From Caldilineaceae bacterium (GTDB lineage: Bacteria; Chloroflexota; Anaerolineae; Caldilineales; Caldilineaceae), in contig JAHBVH010000041.1 of assembly GCA_019637645.1 (NCBI GenBank), forward strand, positions 15,056 to 79,055: a stretch of 64,000 nucleotides of DNA, read 5' to 3'. The translations under genes were made by a program, and so were the position numbers. The notes beneath the pieces are model-generated. The model did no database searches and was not told the DNA's origin. It worked only from the letters and a program-made list of their open reading frames with translations. Positions 7,767 to 15,540 of this stretch are shown here, one piece after another; within the stretch, counting starts at the first letter, position 1; each line of letters opens with the position of its first letter.

Positions 7767-9857
7767 TTATTCCGGCCAGGTAAAGGGCAGGTAGAGAATA
7801 TGGCCGTCTGGCGAAATAGGGTATGGCTCTCCTGTTTGGATAGTTAACTTTTCGAGCGAATCGGCCTTATAGAGTTGGAGGGCGAGCTGATAGCGCCCTG
7901 TGGGCGATGCCAGCAAGGGTGATGCAAGGGGCGGCAAATTGGTATATTCAACAATCGTCTTGCCAGGGTCCCACCAAATGGTCGGAATCGCGCCGTTGTA
8001 GGGCTCTTGTTCCAACTGGCTGATTATAGGTGGATCGCCTTCTGCCGCTTGCTCGACCAATTGCAGAATATATTTATAATGAATTTCCGGTTTTTCGTCA
8101 ACCTGCCAGTAGAGGGTAATCGGCAGCGCGCTGGTCGGTGTTAGCGGTGCTTCTATATCATAGCCAACGAGCCGTACCTGCTCGCCAAAGGTGACATTAA
8201 CCTGGTTTTGGGTCGGGGGTTCTAGCCCTTCATAGACCGGCGGTTGCGTTAGGAAGAGGCTGAGATCGAGAAAGGCGTTGGGGCTAAAGAACTTGACATC
8301 GCGCAGCGGCCAAACTGCATTCTCCCTGAGCCAATCCTGCACGAGCGTGTCGGGATCCAGCAAGGGATACGAACCCGATTGTGCAAGCCAAACGCGGCGA
8401 TAGGTGGGCAATAATTCCGCAAGATAGGCATAGGTAGCGGGCCACTCTTCAAACAGGAGGGGAACGTTGGCATAGGCACTAACGCGCCCTTGTCGTGCCG
8501 CTGTCTCGATCTGATCGATTGGCAAGTAATAGCGAAAAACTCGTTCCGAGAAAGGTGGATCAAGCAGCAAGAGATCGCCAGGGAGGAGGTGTTGGCGCAA
8601 ATAATTGCCCAGTTCGGCATAGTGATCCTTGCCAAAGGCGGGCTGGGTAAAGTAGTTGACCGAACTATAGAGCAGCCCGGCGACCAGCCCAGTTGCGACG
8701 AGCGCTGCGCCCCACCGTTGGACGCGCCAGACAAGGGCCAACCCCGCACCTACCAAAACAATAAAGACCCCGGCCAGCAAACTGAGATGACGAGCATTCA
8801 TATAGGCCGGTTGAAAGACGTTCAAGAGGAGGATCATCCCGATGGGCAGGAGCAGCGCTACAGGTAATAGCCAGCCGCCACGGCGCACTGCTTGTTGCGA
8901 GCGCATGCCATAGCCGATCCCCAAGAAGGCCAGCAGACCAAAGAGCCAGCCCAGCCAATGGAGTGGATCATCTAGCTTGACACTTAGCCCGAGACTATAG
9001 GCATTGAGCAGATCTGGCAACAGGTTGCGCAGGGTAATGGTGGGAAAGTTGCCACCACCGCCCTGCCGCCAGATCGTCCACATGACAATCAGCCCGACCA
9101 CCAGGCCACCGGCCAGCAGTAAAAGCGGTATGCCAAACCCTAGCCAGCGATTCCGGCCCCGTAACCATTGATAGATCACAAGGGCATGCAAAGGAAGCCA
9201 AAAGACCGCAAAGTAGTGGGTTGTCAAAAAGAGCGCCGTTGCGACAAGATAGCCACCGAACCAGCCCCAGGTGATGGTGTGACTTTCGGTATTGCGTAAG
9301 AGCAGATAGGTGCTGAGAATCCCCAACGTTGCCCACAGGGCATAGGGGCGTGCTTCTTGACCAAACCAAAGAAAGAAGGGATGCAAGGCCGCGAAACCCG
9401 CGGCCCAAAGCCCGGTCGTCGCGGGCAACACCTGGCGGCGGACCAACCATTGGCCTAAAACCCAAATGCTGGGTACCAGCAAGGTGGCACCCATGACCGA
9501 TGGGTAACGCAGTACAAATTCGCTGATGCCAGCGAACTGTGTCAGTAACCCGAGCAGGATAAAAAAGAAAAAGGGATGTTGATCCGTCGAAGGCAAATAG
9601 GCAAAGGCGTCACGCATGATCAGATCGCCCCGCAGCAGCGGAAGCCATGCCTGCTCGGCCCGTTGTAAGCTCAGGCTTTCATCCCACCACAGATTGTTGC
9701 CGTCGAGCCGGTAGACGACGCGGGCAAAGGCAAGCAAAATTAAAAGGAGTAGCAGCCAGCGCCGCCCTACACGCCGCCAGTTGATTGCCACGTGGTTGCT
9801 TAGGTGTGGGGAAGACGGGGAATCATCCTCTTTCTGGAAAGTGCGGGTGAAGATCAT
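7767..9857 (-). CDS. GT39-like membrane glycosyltransferase (PMT/ArnT fold)
   Basis: The frame is open to 9950, but that start would overlap the preceding gene by 80 bases. ATG 9857 starts 13 bases after that gene's stop and gives 696 residues beginning MIFTRTFQKE. After a short cytoplasmic segment come about 11-12 membrane helices. The first periplasmic loop carries NNLWWDESLSL with the catalytic-type Asp-Glu of GT39 enzymes. Residues after about 420 are soluble and beta-rich, ending in a domain like that of the neighbouring GTs. It is probably co-transcribed with the GT gene ending at 9871 and likely transfers a sugar from a polyprenyl-phosphate donor outside the membrane. Confidence 0.82.
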   Translation of the reverse strand: MIFTRTFQKEDDSPSSPHLSNHVAINWRRVGRRWLLLLLILLAFARVVYRLDGNNLWWDESLSLQRAEQAWLPLLRGDLIMRDAFAYLPSTDQHPFFFFILLGLLTQFAGISEFVLRYPSVMGATLLVPSIWVLGQWLVRRQVLPATTGLWAAGFAALHPFFLWFGQEARPYALWATLGILSTYLLLRNTESHTITWGWFGGYLVATALFLTTHYFAVFWLPLHALVIYQWLRGRNRWLGFGIPLLLLAGGLVVGLIVMWTIWRQGGGGNFPTITLRNLLPDLLNAYSLGLSVKLDDPLHWLGWLFGLLAFLGIGYGMRSQQAVRRGGWLLPVALLLPIGMILLLNVFQPAYMNARHLSLLAGVFIVLVGAGLALVWRVQRWGAALVATGLVAGLLYSSVNYFTQPAFGKDHYAELGNYLRQHLLPGDLLLLDPPFSERVFRYYLPIDQIETAARQGRVSAYANVPLLFEEWPATYAYLAELLPTYRRVWLAQSGSYPLLDPDTLVQDWLRENAVWPLRDVKFFSPNAFLDLSLFLTQPPVYEGLEPPTQNQVNVTFGEQVRLVGYDIEAPLTPTSALPITLYWQVDEKPEIHYKYILQLVEQAAEGDPPIISQLEQEPYNGAIPTIWWDPGKTIVEYTNLPPLASPLLASPTGRYQLALQLYKADSLEKLTIQTGEPYPISPDGHILYLPFTWPE

Positions 9858-9870
9858 CGATACAGATTCG

Positions 9871-11793
9871 CTAGTTTCCAACCGTAACGCTACCGAGCCC
9901 AATATCCTGCCCCAGGGGTGTTTCTGCCACCGCCCCCGTCGCCGGTTCATAAAGTCTTAGTGTAATCTGATAGAGACCAGGGGCAAAATCAGGCGGCAAG
10001 AAAAATGCGCGCCGTTCTACCACCTCTGCGCCAACAGGCCAGCTGTTCGTTGGGGTAAACCAATTATGGGGCGCGTAGTCCTGCGCGGCTACCACCTGTC
10101 CATCTGGCTTTTGCAGACGCAGACTAAACTTGTAGTCCGGCGGTGGGGCCAAAACCTGCCAGTAGGTGCTGACACGCACAAGCTCACCCGCCGCGACCGC
10201 TTGGGCTGGCACCATAACCTGGGTCAGTTGAAGGGCTGGCCCAACCGGTAAATCCAACGGCTGGGCAACCAGCGCCTCATCAGAGAGGCCATAGAGGGTC
10301 AGCCGAATGCCATTGTGATCGCTGGGTGGGGAAGTCCAGCCGCGGCGTGCTAGCCAAGCCTGCACACGCCACGGTTCATGGAAATAGAGGACTTCCCAGA
10401 CGCGTTGGGCTTGGGCGGTCAGCGCCGTCAGGGTTTGATCAATGGTTGCTTCGTCGGCTTGCAGCAAAAAGCGCAGATCGTGGACGGGATAATCTTGCGT
10501 ATAGTAGTGCAAAAAGACCAAGCTAGGATCAGGCCCATCCACCAAAACAATATCACCTGGCTTGCCAAAGGCGGCAATCGTCTGCGCTACGGCCCGAAAG
10601 TCAGGCTTTTGGAGCGTAGGATCGGTATAGAAGGCTTGTAACGCTTTAGCATTACCCGCCAACAGCACCACTAGCAGCAGCATGGCAAGCATCGCGCTCA
10701 AGGCCGCTAGCCAACGATAGGCCCGGAGCCACCGTTGCACAGGCCGACTCAGCAGCGCTACGGGCGCGGCGGCTAGGATCAGTAAGGGAGCGCTGATCGT
10801 CATGGCGTAGCGTTCGTGGAAATCGGGATTACGCAAGATCAACACTAGGAGAACGACCAAGGGCGCAGCCACACAAGTGAGTAGAAAAAGGCCCGCGGCC
10901 CGTCGCCATGCCAGCCAAAGCAGTGCACCTACCCCGATCAAGCCCAGATAGAGCCAAGGCAGCCATGGTTGCCAATCCAGCGGTAAGGTATTACTCACCG
11001 TATAGGCCGTGAGGATCACCCAAGGGATGCTCTTGGGGTCCATGGGCTCGCGCCAGCCTGTAAAGGAAAAAATTTGCAGGGCATGGGGAAACCAAGGCGC
11101 AAAGAGGAGCGCCGAAACAATGCCACCCAGAACCCAACGACGGCCAAAGCGCCAATCGCGCTGCCAAAGTACCCAGCCAACCGCAAAACAGGTGTGGGCA
11201 AAGGGTGTTAGAAAGCCATAATAATGAAGATAGACCGTCAGTGTCGTGGCGAGGATATAGCCCACCAGATAGCCTCTGCCCTGCTGTGGGCGTGTCAGCA
11301 GACGCCAGAAAAACCACGTCGCGAGGAGGCTGGCCGCTAAGAGCCAGCTATAGGTGCGTACCTCCTGCGCGTACCAGACTTGGAAAGCGCTCGTCGCCAG
11401 CAGCAGGGCCACCACCAACCCAACGCGCCGATTGCCTAAGTCAGCCGCTAACCGATAGACTAGCACAATGCTGAGCACACTCGGCCAGATCGACAGAAAG
11501 CGCAGGGCAAAGTCGTGCGTGCCGGTCAGAGACAGCCAAAAGTGCAGCAGGACAAAATAGCCCGGTAAGTGCTCAACCGGCATGGTCGCTAACAAAGTCG
11601 GCAGGGGTTGAGCGCTGCGCTGTAGGCTAATCCCTTCGTCGCTCCAGAAGCTTTGATAGTCCAAGTGATAGGCCCGCAGTGCAAAGGCTAGGAGCAAGAT
11701 CAGGGTTAAGACCGCCACAACCGGCCAACGCCCTTCGAGCCCCGATGGGACGATGGTCGGCTCTGCTTGGCGCTCAGTTACGTGCTCATTCAT
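9871..11793 (-). CDS. GT39-like membrane glycosyltransferase (PMT/ArnT fold)
   Basis: 640 residues. The acidic motif of this fold is clear in YQSFWSDEGISLQRS near residue 55. It is followed by HLPGYFVLLHFWLSL and FQVWYAQEVRTYSWL, both characteristic of GT39 proteins. About ten membrane helices are followed by a soluble tail from about residue 400 with PGDIVLVDGPDPS and a C-terminal beta-sandwich (from about 520). It is a paralogue of the next gene, 13 bases downstream, and probably acts in the same extracytoplasmic glycosylation pathway. Confidence 0.83.
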   Translation of the reverse strand: MNEHVTERQAEPTIVPSGLEGRWPVVAVLTLILLLAFALRAYHLDYQSFWSDEGISLQRSAQPLPTLLATMPVEHLPGYFVLLHFWLSLTGTHDFALRFLSIWPSVLSIVLVYRLAADLGNRRVGLVVALLLATSAFQVWYAQEVRTYSWLLAASLLATWFFWRLLTRPQQGRGYLVGYILATTLTVYLHYYGFLTPFAHTCFAVGWVLWQRDWRFGRRWVLGGIVSALLFAPWFPHALQIFSFTGWREPMDPKSIPWVILTAYTVSNTLPLDWQPWLPWLYLGLIGVGALLWLAWRRAAGLFLLTCVAAPLVVLLVLILRNPDFHERYAMTISAPLLILAAAPVALLSRPVQRWLRAYRWLAALSAMLAMLLLVVLLAGNAKALQAFYTDPTLQKPDFRAVAQTIAAFGKPGDIVLVDGPDPSLVFLHYYTQDYPVHDLRFLLQADEATIDQTLTALTAQAQRVWEVLYFHEPWRVQAWLARRGWTSPPSDHNGIRLTLYGLSDEALVAQPLDLPVGPALQLTQVMVPAQAVAAGELVRVSTYWQVLAPPPDYKFSLRLQKPDGQVVAAQDYAPHNWFTPTNSWPVGAEVVERRAFFLPPDFAPGLYQITLRLYEPATGAVAETPLGQDIGLGSVTVGN

Positions 11794-11956
11794 ACGTGCT
11801 TACTCACACCTGTGGGCGGGATGGTTGTGGTGGTGGCTATCGCGATGGCCTAGCGTGGCCCAATGATCATTGTTTCGTTTAGTATACCTGATGGGGGCGC
11901 AATGGGCGTAACGGACATGGCCGCGGTGGTAAAGCTGTTGGGGAAGGTTGGCAAGA

Positions 11957-12018
11957 GTGCCGGGGACGGGCCAAAACAAGTCGCAAATTTGAAGTTATCT
12001 TTGGCCCGTCCCCGGCAC
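11957..12018. repeat. Palindromic element: 19-bp perfect inverted repeat around a 24-base loop
   Basis: Arms at 11957-11975 (GTGCCGGGGACGGGCCAAA) and 12000-12018 are perfectly complementary. The core GCCGGGGACGGGC is shared with the 87-bp tandem array at 59237-59560. The right arm overlaps the last codons and stop of the GT4 gene (11995), so the element supplies that protein's final residues. No transposase is nearby, so it is a REP- or MITE-like sequence. Confidence 0.8.
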
Positions 12019-13179
12019 ATCCCCAGTCGTGTAGTTTTGCCAGTGTTGCTTGGCGATTGCTGTCCAAGTAAATTGTTGGCTCTGTTGCTGCGCCCCTCGT
12101 TGTAGGTGCTGCCGTAACGCTGGATCATCCATAAGGCGCGCAATGGCATCGGCCGCGGCGGCGGGTGCTGCGGCGGGCACATAGCAAAGATCGCGGCCAT
12201 CGACCAACTCGGGCAGTGGGCTCTGGGGCGTTGTGGTTACCACGGCGCAACCATGGGCCAACCCGGCCATGAGCGTGCCACGGCGCAGGTTCGCGCCATC
12301 GCTATAGGGCATCAAGAGCACATCGATCCATTGGAGCGCGTGGCTCACAGCTTGGTCCGCCAACTGGCCCGTCCACTGGACCCGATCTTGCAAGCCCAGG
12401 GTCTGGATCAAGGTCTCGACTTCTTGCAAATAGGCGGCATTGGTCGGATCACTGGCCCCGATGCGTTCACCGATCATCAACAGATGGGCATCATACCCCC
12501 GTTGAACGAGCGTGTGCAGGGTCTGCACCAAGGTGAGCCCCCCTTTGCTGCGATTCAGAAAGCCAAAGTACCCTAGAAGTAAGCTCTGATCGCGATAGCC
12601 GTGCGCGGCGCGCTGTTGCCTACGTTCTGCCAAGGCGAGAGGAGCGACAGTAATATTGCTGCCAATGGGAATTTTTTGCAGGCGCGCGGATGGTGCTTGC
12701 TTGGCTACTTGCCGATAATCGCCTTCGTTGGTGGCAATGACCAAATCGCTAGTGTGGGCTGGGCGTAGCGTGATCCAACGGCGGAGACGTGCACCGGCCT
12801 TGGGAAAAAGATAGGGTACGAGCAGGTCATGGTAGGTCCATGCTACTTGCCAGGGTTGGCGCGTGGCTCGCCAATAGCCAGGCGCGAGGTTGATCGCTGG
12901 GTGCATGGCAAAAGCCGCGGTTTGATACTGAATATGGACCCATGTTGCGCCCACTTGCTTGGCTAGGCGCGGAATCTGTTGCCAGATGCGCCAATCCCAC
13001 TGCTGAATGTCTGGGTAGATCGGGATAGTGGCCTGCGTTCCTGTTGGTTGGGCTTGGGCGCTTGTCAGGACGCTGACCTGGACGCCGGTTGCGGCCAAAG
13101 CTTGGGCGATCTCGGCGGTGTACGCCCCGACACCACCTTGGCGCGGCGGGTATTCACCAGTAACAAACAAAATATGCAT
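11995..13179 (-). CDS. Glycosyltransferase family 4 (GT-B fold)
   Basis: 394 residues. The N-terminus HILFVTGEYPPRQGGVGAYT is the typical GT4 acceptor-side start with the GGVG loop. The C-terminal half has the donor-binding pattern: GYFGFLNRSKGGLTLVQ, and then DVLLMPYSDGANLRRGTLMAGLAHGCAVVTT, where classical GT4 enzymes have an E-x7-E pattern that is weak here. It is cytoplasmic and uses a nucleotide sugar, probably for lipid-linked or surface glycans. Its ATG overlaps the upstream stop by one base (TAATG). The last residues (VPGTGQR) and the stop come from a palindromic repeat, which suggests the original 3' end was altered by an insertion. Confidence 0.85.
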   Translation of the reverse strand: MHILFVTGEYPPRQGGVGAYTAEIAQALAATGVQVSVLTSAQAQPTGTQATIPIYPDIQQWDWRIWQQIPRLAKQVGATWVHIQYQTAAFAMHPAINLAPGYWRATRQPWQVAWTYHDLLVPYLFPKAGARLRRWITLRPAHTSDLVIATNEGDYRQVAKQAPSARLQKIPIGSNITVAPLALAERRQQRAAHGYRDQSLLLGYFGFLNRSKGGLTLVQTLHTLVQRGYDAHLLMIGERIGASDPTNAAYLQEVETLIQTLGLQDRVQWTGQLADQAVSHALQWIDVLLMPYSDGANLRRGTLMAGLAHGCAVVTTTPQSPLPELVDGRDLCYVPAAAPAAAADAIARLMDDPALRQHLQRGAQQQSQQFTWTAIAKQHWQNYTTGDVPGTGQR

Positions 13180-14114
13180 TATTTGGTCAGCACTTTTTCC
13201 AAGGTATAGCCGCGGTAATTTTCTTCTTGAAAGCCGACTTGGTTGAAAAGGTTCATGGCGGCGTGGGCGCGATGGGGGACATGCACCAACATTTGGTGAT
13301 AGCCTTGTGTGATGGCGTCATTAATGACACGGCGCAGCAGCCATTTCCCAATATCCATCCGTCGCCACTCCGGCGCGACCCGTAGATCAACCAAGTTGGC
13401 AATGCGGGTCAGCCGTTTCTCTTCCTGGAGTGTGAGGTTCGTCACGCGGGCGGCGCCAATCCATTCAGTCTGCCGATAGATGTGGTAGTGGCGATCATTG
13501 AGCTTGCCCCGCTGGACAATGCTGAGCTGGGCCATGGGTGTCGTCTCTTCGATCATCTGATCGAGTGCGCGGCGCAAGCAATAAAAGCGTTCATGCAGCC
13601 GGAAGTCGGCACCGGTCAAGACGCGCATATGCGTGGTCCAATCACCGGGTAAAATACCCAACCCTGCCTGGAAAGAAGGATAGCCTGTACTCATGTGAAA
13701 GGCTTTGACATAGCCGATGCCCGCGCCGCGCCAAAACTCTTCGGCGGCGGTCAACAGGGCTGTCGCGACTTCGTCCACAAGTTCGATCTTGTTGGGCAAG
13801 ACCAAAAAGCGAATAATCCCAATCGGTCGGTAGTCGGGCAGATCCAGGCTATCTTGATCAAAGCCCGTGGCCGCGTCTAAAAAGCCCTCTAATTCACCGG
13901 CGCGCCAAGCACACAACCGGGCATGGCGTTGCCAGCGCGCTTGGTAGAGCGTCGGCGGTTGTGAATGTAGCAGCTGATCTTTGAGCTCCGTCTCTTCCAT
14001 GAATTGGCTGTACGGCGTCGCGCTCAGCATGCCATTGATCGCATGGCCGATATACGACGCCTCGTCAACGCGGAGTGGACGAATGAACAGGGATGGTGAG
14101 ATAACTGGTATCAT
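13179..14114 (-). CDS. GNAT-family N-acetyltransferase
   Basis: 311 residues. The clear GNAT domain is C-terminal (about 165-311): LRVAPEWRRMDIGKWLLRRV is motif A with a modified acetyl-CoA loop, followed by the motif B region NLFNQVGFQEENYRGYTLEK. The N-terminal half (IRPLRVDEASYIGHAI, then AEEFWRGAGIGYVKAF) looks like a second, degenerate GNAT copy, so this is probably a tandem-GNAT protein. It overlaps its neighbours by four bases upstream (ATGA) and one base downstream, showing a tight operon with the GT4 gene. The substrate is unknown. Confidence 0.78.
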   Translation of the reverse strand: MIPVISPSLFIRPLRVDEASYIGHAINGMLSATPYSQFMEETELKDQLLHSQPPTLYQARWQRHARLCAWRAGELEGFLDAATGFDQDSLDLPDYRPIGIIRFLVLPNKIELVDEVATALLTAAEEFWRGAGIGYVKAFHMSTGYPSFQAGLGILPGDWTTHMRVLTGADFRLHERFYCLRRALDQMIEETTPMAQLSIVQRGKLNDRHYHIYRQTEWIGAARVTNLTLQEEKRLTRIANLVDLRVAPEWRRMDIGKWLLRRVINDAITQGYHQMLVHVPHRAHAAMNLFNQVGFQEENYRGYTLEKVLTK

Positions 14115-14527
14115 GATGGAATATGCGCTTCAATGGCTGTCAACAAGCGTTCCTGATCGACAACGGCGGGCAATAAGAGATGCTGCACTCGATCGAGATC
14201 TAGCAGTCCATTGGCTTCGCGGGGGTGATAGATCACCGATAGAGCACGGAGGAAGCGTCCGGCTTCGGTCGTGCTGACGATTTGCCGAAATTCCACAGTG
14301 CGTGAGCCACGCCAAGGCGATTGCAAGACTAGGCTGCGTTCATTCAACTGAACTCGGCTCACCATATGGAGACTAAACCACAAACTGAGCGACGCACTAA
14401 TCCCAAGAAAGAAAAGCTCTTCCAGGGTAACAACATCCAGCAAACCCCAAGCCAGTAAACCGGTCAGAAGGAGACAACCGCCGGTTAGCCACCGATAGAT
14501 CGGGTGAGGGGTGAAGATCTGTTGCAT
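14111..14527 (-). CDS. Small membrane protein with PH-like (YdbS/bPH-type) domain
   Basis: 138 residues: two hydrophobic helices at about 14-32 and 36-56, then a cytoplasmic domain starting VQLNERSLVLQSPWRGSRTV. That layout is typical of bacterial PH-like membrane proteins: two helices, then a beta-rich domain with a W-R-G turn. The function is unknown. The stop overlaps the GNAT start (ATGA), and the upstream SWIM-like gene ends two bases before the ATG, so all three are probably translated from one mRNA. Confidence 0.6.
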   Translation of the reverse strand: MQQIFTPHPIYRWLTGGCLLLTGLLAWGLLDVVTLEELFFLGISASLSLWFSLHMVSRVQLNERSLVLQSPWRGSRTVEFRQIVSTTEAGRFLRALSVIYHPREANGLLDLDRVQHLLLPAVVDQERLLTAIEAHIPS

Positions 14528-14529
14528 GA

Positions 14530-15444
14530 TTATTTTGGCTCAATGTCGTTCGGCGTGGCACGATTGCCCGCCTCGGGCGTATCCAGTGAATAGGCTAGCG
14601 ACTGGGCTTCGCTTGTCACTTGCCGATAGATCTTCGCCATCTCTTGGGCCAGCTCGGCTTCGGCCAAAGCACGGCCACTCTGTTCGTCGAGCATGGCTGG
14701 CAATGGCCCTAATCGGCGTAGCAAGGCCAACTCAATGAGGGGGGACGCAATATGATAATGGAGTGCTTCGAGCACTTTGCGCGAGCCCCAGAAGTGGTCG
14801 AGGGCCTGCTCCAAGCTCTTTTCGTGGGGGGGCGCGCTTGCTTGGCCAGCGGTGGCTGCCGCGCCGTTTGCCCCATTAACGGCCATGCCCGCCGCGGGTA
14901 AGCCGCCCAAATAGTCAGCTTTGCGCCGTGCTTGGAGCGCCTGTTGCAAAGTCTGCCATTCACGGCCCCGCAGCCGTAACAACAAGATTGGCTCTTCATC
15001 GAGCATCGTACCCACTTGGCGATAGACCAGTTCACAGGCGGGGCAGGAGTTTGGACTAGCGCCAGCGCAACTGCACGTGATCTGGAGTTCATCTTGCTGC
15101 CCAGGTAGGAGCAAGTTGCTCAACTCGGTGAAAAAAGGCGCGGGTTCGTGAAAGAGTTCTTCCACATTGCGTTGACCATTGGTTTGAAGTTGATTCTCCA
15201 AACTTTCAATCACTTTGTGCCAAGCTTGCTCCGTCAAGGGCGCAAAGCGCAGCGTGACTTGGCAATTGCCTTGGGTTTGATCCTGAATCTCGGCATGTAC
15301 CCGCCCGGTCAAAGCTTCAATGCGTTTAATGCGAGTGCGTTGGCGTCCAGGCGGGGGTGGGGCACCGCGCGTGAGTAAATCTAATCGTTCTAAGGTTCGA
15401 TTCCAGGCCGTTGACCACTGATGGGCTGTGACTACTTTCGCCAT
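14530..15444 (-). CDS. SWIM-like zinc-finger protein, partner type of SNF2 helicases
   Basis: 304 residues. CSCAGASPNSCPACELVYRQ, followed by MLDEEPILLLRLRGRE, lines up with the zinc-finger segment of SWIM proteins normally encoded beside HelZ-type SNF2 helicases (usual form C-x-C-x(n)-C-x-H, then ...LDEDPFLLF.LRG). Here the final C-x-H reads C-P-A-C, so the last ligand would be Cys, or the metal site is altered. A low-complexity Ala/Gly linker follows at about 185-205, then a helical C-terminus. The SNF2 gene is immediately upstream on the same strand, separated by a minisatellite, so the two proteins probably act together on nucleic acid. Confidence 0.72.
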   Translation of the reverse strand: MAKVVTAHQWSTAWNRTLERLDLLTRGAPPPPGRQRTRIKRIEALTGRVHAEIQDQTQGNCQVTLRFAPLTEQAWHKVIESLENQLQTNGQRNVEELFHEPAPFFTELSNLLLPGQQDELQITCSCAGASPNSCPACELVYRQVGTMLDEEPILLLRLRGREWQTLQQALQARRKADYLGGLPAAGMAVNGANGAAATAGQASAPPHEKSLEQALDHFWGSRKVLEALHYHIASPLIELALLRRLGPLPAMLDEQSGRALAEAELAQEMAKIYRQVTSEAQSLAYSLDTPEAGNRATPNDIEPK

Positions 15445-15458
15445 GCATCTACTCGTTT

Positions 15459-15536
15459 TATCCGCCCGTGCTATCCGCCCGTGCTATCCGCCCGTGCTAT
15501 CCGCCCGTGCTATCCGCCCGTGCTATCCATTCGTGC
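15459..15536. repeat. Minisatellite, 13-bp unit TATCCGCCCGTGC, five perfect copies plus one degenerate
   Basis: Units start at 15459, 15472, 15485, 15498, 15511 and 15524; the last reads TATCCATTCGTGC. The array fills almost the whole gap between the SNF2 stop (15541) and the SWIM-like start (15444). Copy number could change the spacing or mRNA structure between these co-directional genes. Confidence 0.95.
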
Positions 15537-15540
15537 TATG

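Noticed and set aside
9858..9950. Earlier start of the GT39 gene at 9950
   Set aside because: It would overlap the preceding gene by 80 bases, with a basic sequence unlike a GT39 start.
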